From: Candidatus Dormiibacterota bacterium
Lineage (GTDB): Bacteria > Chloroflexota > Dormibacteria > Dormibacterales > Dormibacteraceae
NCBI GenBank assembly: GCA_003151665.1
Contig: PLYD01000180.1
Span: 1-30,212, forward strand
DNA: 30,212 nt
Reading direction: 5' to 3'
Within the stretch, counting starts at the first letter, position 1; each line of letters begins with the position of its first letter. Shown piece by piece: positions 22,772-30,212 of the stretch. Below the pieces are notes generated by a model. That model was not told the origin of the DNA and made no database searches. It was given only the letters and a program-made list of their open reading frames with translations. The position numbers and the translations under genes were made by a program.

Positions 22772-24361
22772 ATGACCGCGCTGACTGGAACCGTCGAGCT
22801 GACCCGCTTCATCCTGCGGCGCGACCGCATCCGGATCCTGGTCTGGATCGTCGCCATCGTTGCACTGGCGGCGCTCACTGCAATCGGCATCAAGGGCTTG
22901 TTCCCGACCCAGGCTGCTCTTGATCAAACGGCAGCCGCCACCCAAAACAACGCCGCAGCCATCGCGTTCAACGGCCCCGCCCAGGGTCTGAACACGGTCG
23001 GCGGGCAGGTGGCGTTTCAGTTCGGCGCAGTGGGCATGGTGCTGGTGGCCCTGATGAGCTTATTCATGGTCGGCCGGCTCACCCGGGGCGAGGAGGAAGC
23101 CGGCCGCCTCGAACTCATGCGCTCTCTTCCGGTCGGAAGCCTTGCGCCCACCCTTGCCGCGTCGCTCACAGTGGCCGCCATGAACATTGCAGTCGGCGTG
23201 CTCATAAGCGTCGCCCTGCTCGCGCAGGGCCTCCCCGCGGCCGGGTCGTTGGTGTTTGGGGTGTCGTTCATCCTGATCGGGCTGGTCTTCGGCGGCGTCG
23301 CCCTGGTCACCGCCCAGGTCACCGAGAACACCCGGGTCGTTTACGGCGCCGCTGGGGCGGTGCTCGGTGCAGCCTTCGTGCTGCGCGCCGTGGGCGACAT
23401 CGGCGACGGAACCGTCTCGTGGTTCTCTCCGATCGGATGGGCCCAGAAGGCGCGGCCATTCGCAGGTGAGCGATGGTGGCCCTTCCTGCTCTTGCTCACG
23501 GCGACCGTAGTCCTGGTTGCCGCGGCCGGCGCTCTGGCCGCCCGGCGCGATCTCGGCGCAGGGCTCGTGGCCGCCCGGCCAGGAAGGCCCACAGCTTCGC
23601 GGAGTCTCGGGCACCCCTTGGGGCTGGCCGTCCGCCTGCAGCGGGGCGCCCTGCTCGGGTGGAGTGTCGGCGTCCTCGTCATCGGTATCGCCTACGGCTG
23701 GATTGGGCCGACCGTCGACGCCTTCATCGGCCAGAACAAGGCGCTTGCGGAAATACTGGCCGCTGCTGGAGGTGCGAACCTCACCGATTCCTACTTCGCC
23801 GCCTCATTCCGCCTCATCGCGCTCCTCGCCACGGGGTTCGCCATTCAGTCCGTCCTTCGGTTGCGTAGCGAGGAGACTTCGATGCGGGCAGAGTCGGTGC
23901 TGGCGACCCCGGTATCGCGCTGGCGGTGGGGGGCGAGTCACCTTACGGTGGCGTTCGCCGGAAGCGTCATTTTGCTCGGCGTCGCCGGCCTGGCCACCGG
24001 CCTAACCTATGGCGTCGCGGGCGGCGATCTGAATAGTGCTCCTCGCCTGGTCGGCGCCGCCCTCGTCTACGCGCCGGCGATGTGGCTGATGGTCGGACTC
24101 ACCATCGCACTCGTCGGGCTCGTGCCCCGTTGGGCCGCTGCGTCGTGGGCGATTCTCGCGGCATGCGTCGTCGCCGGATTCCTCGGTGCGGTCCTCCATC
24201 TCCCCAGTTGGCTTCAGAACCTTTCGCCGTTCGAGCGCGTACCCCAGCTGCCGGCTCAGAGCCTGACCATCTTGCCCATTGTCGTGATCTCCGCCGTCGC
24301 GGCCGGCTTCACCTTAGCCGGCCTGTTCGGACTCCGACGCCGCGATATCGGCCAGATCTGA
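22772..24361 (+). CDS. ABC exporter permease, large two-half type
   Basis: A 529-residue integral membrane protein with about 12 helices, apparently two six-helix halves joined by a cytoplasmic stretch (ARRDLGAGLVAARPGRPTAS). Each half has the pattern of an N-terminal helix, a loop with GQNKALAEILAAAGG- or TQAALDQTAAAT-like sequence, and then a cytoplasmic GRLTRGEEEAGRLELMRSLP or RLRSEETSMRAESVLATPVS segment that would contact the ATPase. This layout matches the actinobacterial polyketide-antibiotic (tetronasin-type) exporters. Substrate unknown. It starts 9 nt after the ATPase gene and probably forms one transcript with it. Confidence 0.9.
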   Translation: MTALTGTVELTRFILRRDRIRILVWIVAIVALAALTAIGIKGLFPTQAALDQTAAATQNNAAAIAFNGPAQGLNTVGGQVAFQFGAVGMVLVALMSLFMVGRLTRGEEEAGRLELMRSLPVGSLAPTLAASLTVAAMNIAVGVLISVALLAQGLPAAGSLVFGVSFILIGLVFGGVALVTAQVTENTRVVYGAAGAVLGAAFVLRAVGDIGDGTVSWFSPIGWAQKARPFAGERWWPFLLLLTATVVLVAAAGALAARRDLGAGLVAARPGRPTASRSLGHPLGLAVRLQRGALLGWSVGVLVIGIAYGWIGPTVDAFIGQNKALAEILAAAGGANLTDSYFAASFRLIALLATGFAIQSVLRLRSEETSMRAESVLATPVSRWRWGASHLTVAFAGSVILLGVAGLATGLTYGVAGGDLNSAPRLVGAALVYAPAMWLMVGLTIALVGLVPRWAAASWAILAACVVAGFLGAVLHLPSWLQNLSPFERVPQLPAQSLTILPIVVISAVAAGFTLAGLFGLRRRDIGQI

Positions 24362-24430
24362 CCAGTCTCACGCTCCACGGCCACGTCGCGATGGGGACGG
24401 AGCTGTGACTAGCAGCCGGATGTCGAGTCT

Positions 24431-25184
24431 TCATCTACGGACCGCGCTCGAGGCAGGCTCGCGCGGACCGCTTGATCCCAGCCGGTAGAGTCTCCAGCCG
24501 ACCGCGATCAACCAGATCACCTCGAGTACGAAGAAGACTATGTAGGCGAACCCGATCACTGGCCTGAGGGCCTCACTGAAGATGCCCACGACACCCGTGG
24601 CTATGCCCAGATAGGCAACGCCTTTAGGAAAGACCCCTTTCAGCATGACCAACGAGATGATCAGGATGCCGACCTCCAACATGATGCCGGCGAAGGTCAC
24701 CGCGTTGGTGCTTGCAATGAGACTCTCAGCGGCGGTCGCGAAGGCCAGGCGTTGCGCATCGGCGGTGGCTGCTGCGTATTGATCGCTCAGGAGGATCAGG
24801 GCTGCATTGAGCGACTGGGGGGCTGCTGTTGACGGCCGGAGCGGTAACCTCAGACGCTATCGCGATCAACGCGGCTATAGCAGCGAAGCTCTTGTTTACA
24901 TGCTTGAGCGCCATGTAGAGCGCGAGGAACACCACCATCGCCAAGACACTCGGCGCCACGAAGAGTATTAGTTCGAGGGTGTAGGCGGTCTTGTTTGAGG
25001 CGATCTATTGAAGCGTGGCAGCTCCGCCAGCGCTTGGTGTGGGCGGCATGATTGCGAGAATCACAATTGCCGCGATATTGAGTACGACAAAGAGAACTCC
25101 AGAAACGCTGCCCGCCAAGTAGAGGCCCCTCCACGAAGGGTCTGGCGACGAAACGTCGGCCGCTTGCCTGCTCATGGTGGCCAT
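24431..25184 (-). pseudogene. Multi-pass membrane protein (DUF4386-like) with amber codon and frameshift
   Basis: From ATG 25184 the frame reads MATMSRQAADVSSPDPSW and a helix GVLFVVLNIAAIVILAIM. A TAG at 25005-25007 (codon 60) follows, then the same frame resumes with IASNKTAYTLELILFVAPSV. Near a run of six G (plus strand 24817-24822) the sense switches frame: with five the product would read NSSPQSLNAALILLSDQYAA and continue to FAGIMLEVGILIISLVML and the end at 24431. About five or six helices would be present. Two independent lesions make a true pseudogene more likely than for the other broken genes. DUF4386 is a tentative family name. Confidence 0.75.
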
Positions 25185-25507
25185 GTGTTCCGCGTAGCCA
25201 AGGTAGCCATCAGACCTCCTCCCGAGGCCGCTGTTCGGCCCGTCCCGAAAGAACCGTTCACCTGACAAGCTAGGCACCGGCGGCTGCTCCGCGCAGTGCC
25301 AGTAGACCCCATTCGGATGGGTCGTAAGGTACAAGAGAGGCTTGGGCCTGTAGGGCTCGAGAAATCAGCCCGTGCGGCAGGGTGACCGGAACGGCGCCAT
25401 CACCGCCCGTCCGTTGACCCCCCTCCGGGCCATTCGGCACTGGCTGGCTGCGGCGGCCAGGCAGATGGTGAACTCGGAGAAAGAAACAGGGCCACCCAAG
25501 AACCCTC
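25185..25507 (+). other. Intergenic stretch without a supported gene
   Basis: It separates the membrane pseudogene from the lacI promoter. Open frames on either strand here have no protein-like composition or start signals. I see no repeat or hairpin worth listing. Confidence 0.5.
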
Positions 25508-25536
25508 TTGCGCAGATGCCTGGTACGTGCTAGGGT
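25508..25536 (+). promoter_or_regulatory. Sigma70-type promoter of the lacI operon
   Basis: TTGCGC (25508-25513) and TAGGGT (25531-25536) are separated by 17 bp. The -10 directly abuts the double operator, so transcription would start inside the operator. Confidence 0.65.
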
Positions 25537-25568
25537 CCGGTAAGCGCTTACCGGTAAGCGCTTACCGG
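25537..25568 (+). promoter_or_regulatory. Double LacI-type operator
   Basis: Two perfect palindromes TAAGCGCTTA (25541-25550 and 25555-25564) are joined and flanked by CCGG, giving a fully symmetric 32-bp site. The half-site pattern with a central CG is typical of LacI/GalR operators. Centre-to-centre distance is 14 bp. Placement at the start point implies repression of its own operon by the LacI protein encoded 40 bp downstream. Confidence 0.88.
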
Positions 25569-25607
25569 AATGCGGTGGACGGTTTCGCGGGAGGCCCATC
25601 AGGCGAA

Positions 25608-26708
25608 ATGCCAGAGCCTAAGAAAGGCAAGGGAAACCTGACGATCTACGACGTTGCGACCCGCGCCGGCGTCTCCATCGCCTCCGTATCACGCGTGCTC
25701 AACGGCCTCGGGACCCCGCGTGCCGAGACACGCGAGAAGGTGATCCGGGCGGTTCGCGAACTCAGCTTCGTGCCCGACGGCTCTGCGCGCGCTCTGTCCA
25801 ACGGACTCAAAGAGGTTATCGGCGTGGTCTTCCGGCGCGGCGACGAAACGCTCTTCGAGGACGAGTACGAGAGCTTTCTCTACATCGACGTTATCAATCG
25901 GGGGATCGAGGCCGAGTCACAACGTCGTGGATTCGATGTGCTGATGAGCTCCGTCGCCTTCAACGACGAGAACGTGCTGCAGCGAGTTGCCGCCATGGCC
26001 GGCAAGACAGACGGTCTCATCCTCCACGACCGAATGCTCTCGGCCGTCGGGATCGCTCGGGTGGCAAGCATCGTGCCGGTCGTGACCCTCGCGGGAAGCC
26101 CCACCCCAGAGTCCATGAACGTCCGGTGCGACAACGAGTCGGGAATGCGTGCGCTGGTTCGCCACCTGGTGGTCGACCACCACTACGTGAGCGTCGCGTA
26201 CATCTCTGGACGGGGCGACAGCCCGGACAACCGTGCGCGCGCCCGTATCTTCGAGGCCGAGGCAGCCGCCGCCGCTGCCGATTTCCAGGTCGGACCGGCG
26301 TGGCAGGGCAACTACAGCGCGGCGGGCGGGGCCAAGGTGATCACCTCGCTCCTGGACGCGGGCACAGCCCTGCCGCGGGCCATCGTTTGCGCCAGCGACC
26401 AGACCGCCATCGGCGCGATGCACGCGCTCGCCCAGCGCGGGATAAGGGTGCCGCAGGACGTCGCCATCACCGGTTTCGACGACGTGCCCGTGGCGCGCCA
26501 CCTGCATCCGCCGCTGACCACGGTCCGACAGCCCATGCAGGAGCTCGGCGTCAAGGCGTTCGAGATCCTCTATTCGCGGATCAGTGCGGCGGGAGGGGAG
26601 CCGGAAATCGTGCTCCCGGTCCAGCTGATCGTCCGCGAGAGCTGTGGCTGCCGGCGCAGCTCCGTGCCGGCAACGAGCCCATGGTCGCTCGGCAGGGAGC
26701 AGGGCTAG
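25608..26708 (+). CDS. LacI-family transcriptional repressor
   Basis: A 366-residue repressor. The HTH and hinge start at residue 11 with LTIYDVATRAGVSIASVSRV and LNGLGTPRAETREKVIRAV. The periplasmic-binding-like effector domain shows VIGVVFRRGDETLFEDEYES, GLILHDRML, VPVVTLAGSP, ARARIFEAEAAA, CASDQTAIGAMHAL and GFDDVPVARHLHPPLTTVRQ. The C-terminus has Cys-Gly-Cys in ESCGCRR. The effector is probably a sugar. ATG 25608 is chosen because the HTH follows at the usual distance; the open frame upstream to 25527 crosses the operator and is not translated. It is the first gene of the operon and sits 2 nt before the permease gene. Confidence 0.95.
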   Translation: MPEPKKGKGNLTIYDVATRAGVSIASVSRVLNGLGTPRAETREKVIRAVRELSFVPDGSARALSNGLKEVIGVVFRRGDETLFEDEYESFLYIDVINRGIEAESQRRGFDVLMSSVAFNDENVLQRVAAMAGKTDGLILHDRMLSAVGIARVASIVPVVTLAGSPTPESMNVRCDNESGMRALVRHLVVDHHYVSVAYISGRGDSPDNRARARIFEAEAAAAAADFQVGPAWQGNYSAAGGAKVITSLLDAGTALPRAIVCASDQTAIGAMHALAQRGIRVPQDVAITGFDDVPVARHLHPPLTTVRQPMQELGVKAFEILYSRISAAGGEPEIVLPVQLIVRESCGCRRSSVPATSPWSLGREQG

Positions 26709-26710
26709 CG

Positions 26711-27703
26711 ATGAGCGCCGTCCTGCGCAGGCTTTTGGTCTATTTCCTCGCCGCGTGGGTGGCAATCACCGTCAGCTTCCTCCTTCCAAGAGTCGTTCCA
26801 GGCAACCCCGTCGCCGGCGCTGTTGCGAGGGCTTCGCAGTCGGGGAACTGCAACGCGCAATGTGTCATCGCCGTCGAGGAACAGCTGGGGTTCAACGTCC
26901 ACACGAGCCTGTGGGACCAGTACGTCCAGTACATGGGCAATCTCGCCCACGGAAACCTCGGTCAGTCGTGGTCCGAGAACGCCCCGGTGAGCAACCTCAT
27001 CCTCTCTTATCTGCCGTGGACGCTCGGCCTGCTCGTGGTTGCGACGACGATCAGCTTCTTCGCGGGCACCACCCTCGGCATCTGGATGGCCTGGCGCCGC
27101 GGCTCGTGGTTTGAGTGGGTGCTGCCGGCCGCAACCTTCTTCCAGGCGCTTCCCTACTTCTTCCTTGCGCTGGTGCTCGTCCTGATCTTCGGCCAGACCG
27201 GGACGATACTCAAGTGGTTCCCAAGCCTTTTCGGATACGACATCTACGTAGTCGATCCAGGGCCGAACTGGCCCTACATCACAAGCGTCTTGAGCCACGC
27301 GATCCTACCCGCGGCGACCGTGGTCCTCGCCTCGATCGCCGGCTTCATTCTGTCCATGCGAAACCAGATGGTCACCACGATGGACGAGGACTTCGTCCTG
27401 GTGGCCGCGGCCAAGGGTCTTCCCACCCGAACGGTCATTTGGTACGCGGCGCGCAATGCGCTCCTGCCCGTCGTCTCCAACTTCACGGTCGCCATCAGCC
27501 TGGTGGTCGCCGGCCAGATCCTGGTCGAGATCGTCTTCAACTATCCCGGGATCGGATTCCATCTGTTTGACGCCCTCGCCAAGCTCGACTACTCGCTGGT
27601 GCAGGGGATCTTCGTCGTCATCACGCTGGTGGTGCTCGGCGCCAACCTCCTCGCGGACGTGGCTTACGTCCTGATCGATCCCCGGGCCAGGCAGGCGGCC
27701 TGA
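26711..27703 (+). CDS. ABC importer permease, DppB/OppB type
   Basis: A 330-residue inner-membrane permease of the dipeptide/oligopeptide/oligosaccharide (Dpp/Opp) family. It has an N-terminal helix LLVYFLAAWVAITVSFLLPR, then the family motif PGNPVAG. An outer loop contains two Cys in NCNAQC. Five further helices follow, with the EAA-type cytoplasmic loop DEDFVLVAAAKGLPTRTVIW contacting the ATPase. The tail NYPGIGFHLFDALAKLDYSL is typical of DppB. ATG 26711 follows the lacI stop by 2 nt; the open frame upstream within lacI is a shadow. The partner permease is the N-terminal half of the next gene. Confidence 0.95.
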   Translation: MSAVLRRLLVYFLAAWVAITVSFLLPRVVPGNPVAGAVARASQSGNCNAQCVIAVEEQLGFNVHTSLWDQYVQYMGNLAHGNLGQSWSENAPVSNLILSYLPWTLGLLVVATTISFFAGTTLGIWMAWRRGSWFEWVLPAATFFQALPYFFLALVLVLIFGQTGTILKWFPSLFGYDIYVVDPGPNWPYITSVLSHAILPAATVVLASIAGFILSMRNQMVTTMDEDFVLVAAAKGLPTRTVIWYAARNALLPVVSNFTVAISLVVAGQILVEIVFNYPGIGFHLFDALAKLDYSLVQGIFVVITLVVLGANLLADVAYVLIDPRARQAA

Positions 27704-27705
27704 CC

Positions 27706-29883
27706 ATGACGATCGACAGCACCAGCCTCGCCCAGGCTCCGGTGGCCGGTCCGGCTCCGAAGCCGATGCTTCCGAAGGTCGGGATTCTGCGGCTGCCTCG
27801 CTCTCCGAAGGTAATCGCAGGGCTGGCGCTGCTCGCTCCCTTCGCCGTGGTGGCCGTCATCGGTCGATGGATGGCGCCTTACTCCCCGAACGCGACCGAT
27901 CCTCAGAACTGGGTGCAGCACGTTCTGGTCCCAGGCACCGGACCTGGCACCGGCATCCCGCCAAACTACTACCCGCTGCCGCTGCCGCCGTCCGCCGCCC
28001 ACTGGCTCGGCACCACCGTCTTCGCCCAGGACGTGTTGTCACAGGTCCTGGCCTCAACGCAGGCCACGATGTTCGTCGGCCTCCTGGCCGCTGCGATCGC
28101 TACGGTTCTCTCCATCCTGTTTGGAGTCTCGGCGGGCTATTTCGGTGGCAACGCCGACGAGGTCCTGTCGCTCATCTCCAACGTGTTCCTCGCGATCCCG
28201 GGCCTTCCGCTGCTGATCGTGCTCGCCGACTACGTGCCGAGCGCGGGCTCGAGCATCCTGCTCGTCGCGTTCATCATCGCGGTGACGGCCTGGGCCTACA
28301 GCTCGCGCGTGCTGCGCGCCCAAACCCTGTCCCTGCGCAACCGCGACTTCGTCGAGGCCGCCCGGGTCACAGGCGAAGGGCGCCTCCGGATCATCGTCGC
28401 AGAGATTCTCCCGAACCTCGTCCCGATCGTCGCTGCGTCCTTTCTGTTCACCACCCTGTACGCCATCTACGCGTACGTCGCGATCTCCTTCCTCGGGCTC
28501 GGCGGTTCGCCCACCTCGTCGCCGGCGGGCCTGTGGAACTGGGGCGAGATGCTGCGGGAAGGATTCGCCAACAACGCCATTCGCGGCGGGTGGTGGTGGT
28601 GGTGGGCGCCGCCCGGCCTGTGCGTTGCTCTTCTCGGCACCGGCCTCGCGCTGGTGAACTTCGGCATCGACGAATTCATCAACCCGCGCCTGCGCGTTGC
28701 AGGCCTTACTCGCAAGGCTGCCAAGAAGGCAGGAATCACCTCACATGCCACGCTGGGCATGACCCCGGTCGTGGGCAACCGGCCCGCCGTGCCCTCACTG
28801 GCAGCCCGCTCGCAGAACGTGGGAGACCCCGTGCTCGAGATCCATGGGCTCAGCGTCGATTACGGCTACGGCGACGAAGCCGTCCACGCGGTCGTGGATT
28901 GCGACCTCGTCCTTCGGCGTGGCAAGGTGCTCGGCCTCGCGGGCGAAAGCGGCAGCGGCAAGAGCACGCTGGCACTAGCCGCGATCCGCCTCCTTCGCTC
29001 TCCGGCCGTGATCACCGGCGGGCAGGTCCTGTTCCACTCCAAGCCGATCGGTGGAGATGGGCCTAGGGGGACCATCGACATGCTGGCCTCAGACAAGGAG
29101 GAGCTGCGCTCGGTGCGGTGGTCCGAGATCTCCGTCGTCCTGCAGAGCTCGATGAACGCGCTCAATCCCGTGATCACCATCGGCGCGCAGTTCGACGACC
29201 TGCTTCGCGTGCACCGCCCACAGCTCTCGCGAGCGGCGCGGTTGGAGAGGTCGGGAGAGCTGCTCGACATGGTGGGGATCAACGCCGACCGGCTGCGCAG
29301 CTATCCCCACGAGCTGTCCGGCGGCATGCGTCAGCGGGCGATGATCGCCTTAGCGCTGGCGCTCGAGCCCCAGGTCATGATCCTGGACGAGCCGACCACC
29401 GCGCTCGACGTCGTCACCCAGCGGGAGATCCTCGAGGAGCTGATCGGCCTGCGCGACCGGCTCGGCTTTGCCGCTCTGTTCATCACGCACGACCTGTCCT
29501 TGCTGGTGGAGCTCGCCGATGAGATTGCGGTCATGTATGCGGGCAGGCTGATGGAGCGTGCGCCCGCGGCCTCGCTGTTCAACGCTCCGCGACTGCCGTA
29601 CACGTACGGCCTCATCCACTGCTTCCCTCCGATGCACGGCAAGCGCGAGCGGATGCAGGGCATCCCGGGGTCGCCGCCTGACCTCAGTGCCCTGCCGCAG
29701 GGCTGCGCTTTCCATTCGCGGTGCGCGTGGGCGATGGAGCAATGCCGGCACGACGTGCCGCAGCTGGCGCCGCTGAACGGGTCGGCCAGGGAGGTCGCCT
29801 GCTGGCTTCACCGGGGCGATGCGAAGGTCCCTGCGGAGCTGGCCCGACCGGATCCCGGTGTCGCGGAGGTCCACGCGCGATGA
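27706..29883 (+). CDS. ABC importer permease-ATPase fusion (DppC-DppD)
   Basis: A 725-residue fusion. Residues 1 to about 345 are a DppC-type permease: helix VIAGLALLAPFAVVAVIG, HWLGTTVFAQDVLSQVLAST, the EAA loop NRDFVEAARVTGEGRLRIIV and the terminal FGIDEFINPRLR. A run of five Trp lies in GGWWWWWAPPG, just before the last helix. After a linker of about 30 residues a DppD ATPase begins at VLEIHGLSVDYGYGDEAVHA. It has Walker A GESGSGKS (413-420), signature LSGGMRQR (537-544), Walker B MILDEPTT and H-loop FITHDLS. The Opp/Dpp C-terminal region has Cys residues in QGCAFHSRCAWAMEQC, often an iron-sulfur-like motif. Start ATG is 2 nt after the DppB stop. Confidence 0.95.
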   Translation: MTIDSTSLAQAPVAGPAPKPMLPKVGILRLPRSPKVIAGLALLAPFAVVAVIGRWMAPYSPNATDPQNWVQHVLVPGTGPGTGIPPNYYPLPLPPSAAHWLGTTVFAQDVLSQVLASTQATMFVGLLAAAIATVLSILFGVSAGYFGGNADEVLSLISNVFLAIPGLPLLIVLADYVPSAGSSILLVAFIIAVTAWAYSSRVLRAQTLSLRNRDFVEAARVTGEGRLRIIVAEILPNLVPIVAASFLFTTLYAIYAYVAISFLGLGGSPTSSPAGLWNWGEMLREGFANNAIRGGWWWWWAPPGLCVALLGTGLALVNFGIDEFINPRLRVAGLTRKAAKKAGITSHATLGMTPVVGNRPAVPSLAARSQNVGDPVLEIHGLSVDYGYGDEAVHAVVDCDLVLRRGKVLGLAGESGSGKSTLALAAIRLLRSPAVITGGQVLFHSKPIGGDGPRGTIDMLASDKEELRSVRWSEISVVLQSSMNALNPVITIGAQFDDLLRVHRPQLSRAARLERSGELLDMVGINADRLRSYPHELSGGMRQRAMIALALALEPQVMILDEPTTALDVVTQREILEELIGLRDRLGFAALFITHDLSLLVELADEIAVMYAGRLMERAPAASLFNAPRLPYTYGLIHCFPPMHGKRERMQGIPGSPPDLSALPQGCAFHSRCAWAMEQCRHDVPQLAPLNGSAREVACWLHRGDAKVPAELARPDPGVAEVHAR

Positions 29884-30212
29884 ACGCGGAGACGCCGGTG
29901 TTGGAAGGCCGCGATCTCACCAAATACTTCTGGGTCAAGCAGGGCCGCGGGCCGTTGGCGCGGCGCGTGCCGGTGCACGCGGTGGACCGGGTGTCGGTGC
30001 GTCTCGACGCGGGGAAGGTCACGGCGGTGGTGGGCGAGAGCGGAGCGGGTAAGACGACGGTGGCGCGCCTGCTCGCGAAGATCATCAAACCCGACGAGGG
30101 AGAAGTTCTGCTCGACGGCCGGCCTGCGCCGCGCGGAAGGCCGCGCTCGTACGCGGCGCAGGTCCAGATGGTCTTCCAGGACCCGTTCGCCTCGTTGAAC
30201 CCTGTGCGCCGG
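29880..30212 (+). CDS. ABC importer ATPase, DppF/OppF type, 3'-truncated
   Basis: The frame opens at ATG 29880, overlapping the previous TGA (ATGA), and runs off the window end after 111 residues. It reads VLEGRDLTKYFWVKQGRG, then VPVHAVDRVSVRLDAGKVTA, Walker A GESGAGKT (residues 52-59) and the Q-loop MVFQDPFASLNP. These are typical of the second ATPase of Dpp/Opp importers. With the fusion gene and the DppB gene it completes the membrane and motor parts of one importer. The signature and Walker B lie outside the window. Confidence 0.95.
   Translation, partial: MNAETPVLEGRDLTKYFWVKQGRGPLARRVPVHAVDRVSVRLDAGKVTAVVGESGAGKTTVARLLAKIIKPDEGEVLLDGRPAPRGRPRSYAAQVQMVFQDPFASLNPVRR

Noticed and set aside
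5881..25007. Reassignment of TAG to an amino acid
   Set aside because: Two membrane genes contain in-frame TAG, but gatB, dnaE, the methyltransferase, mtrB and lacI all end with TAG at their natural C-termini, so TAG is a normal stop here.

Overview
The window is GC-rich and gene-dense. It looks like a soil-type bacterium of the Actinomycetota/Chloroflexota/Dormibacterota kind, but it has no rRNA gene and I cannot name the lineage. The reasons are the GC-rich codons, GTG starts, several genes that appear to be read from leaderless transcripts (a TANNNT hexamer 6-10 nt before the start codon), and actinobacterial-style transporters.

Region 1 (1-13212) is chromosomal core. It holds the 3' part of gatB, an SDR oxidoreductase, a small dimeric-barrel-like protein, a PHP phosphoesterase overlapping an RlmD/TrmA-type RNA methyltransferase, a membrane SRPBCC protein, an amber-interrupted membrane protein gene, a class I/II aminotransferase, a frameshifted lipoprotein gene, a GNAT acetyltransferase, dnaE, a close relative of the Bacillus trp RNA-binding attenuation protein TRAP (MtrB), and a rhodanese. 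The start region of the TRAP gene is packed with GAG/TAG triplets, the kind of RNA that TRAP binds. Two short open frames at 5357-5461 and 6043-6138 encode related peptides.

Region 2 (13275-21638) is an accessory region at a tRNA-Thr(GGT) gene. The intact tRNA is followed by two exact 46-bp copies of its 3' end, each preceded by a related 72-bp arm. These cut the region into two cargo segments of about 4.7 and 3.6 kb with no integrase in either. Segment 1 carries a GT39-like membrane glycosyltransferase, a membrane-anchored Pro/Ala-rich protein and a large secreted protein with a 15-bp coding repeat. Segment 2 carries a LuxR-type ATPase regulator and a translationally coupled pair: a 65-residue protein and a tandem DUF427 protein.

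Region 3 (21639-30212) holds an ABC exporter pair (ATPase plus large permease) and a multi-pass membrane pseudogene with an amber codon and a frameshift. It ends with a LacI-led operon: a sigma70-type promoter abutting two fused perfect operators, then lacI, a DppB-type permease, a DppC-DppD fusion and the start of a DppF-type ATPase. LacI control suggests a carbohydrate rather than a peptide as the imported substrate. No solute-binding protein lies in the window.
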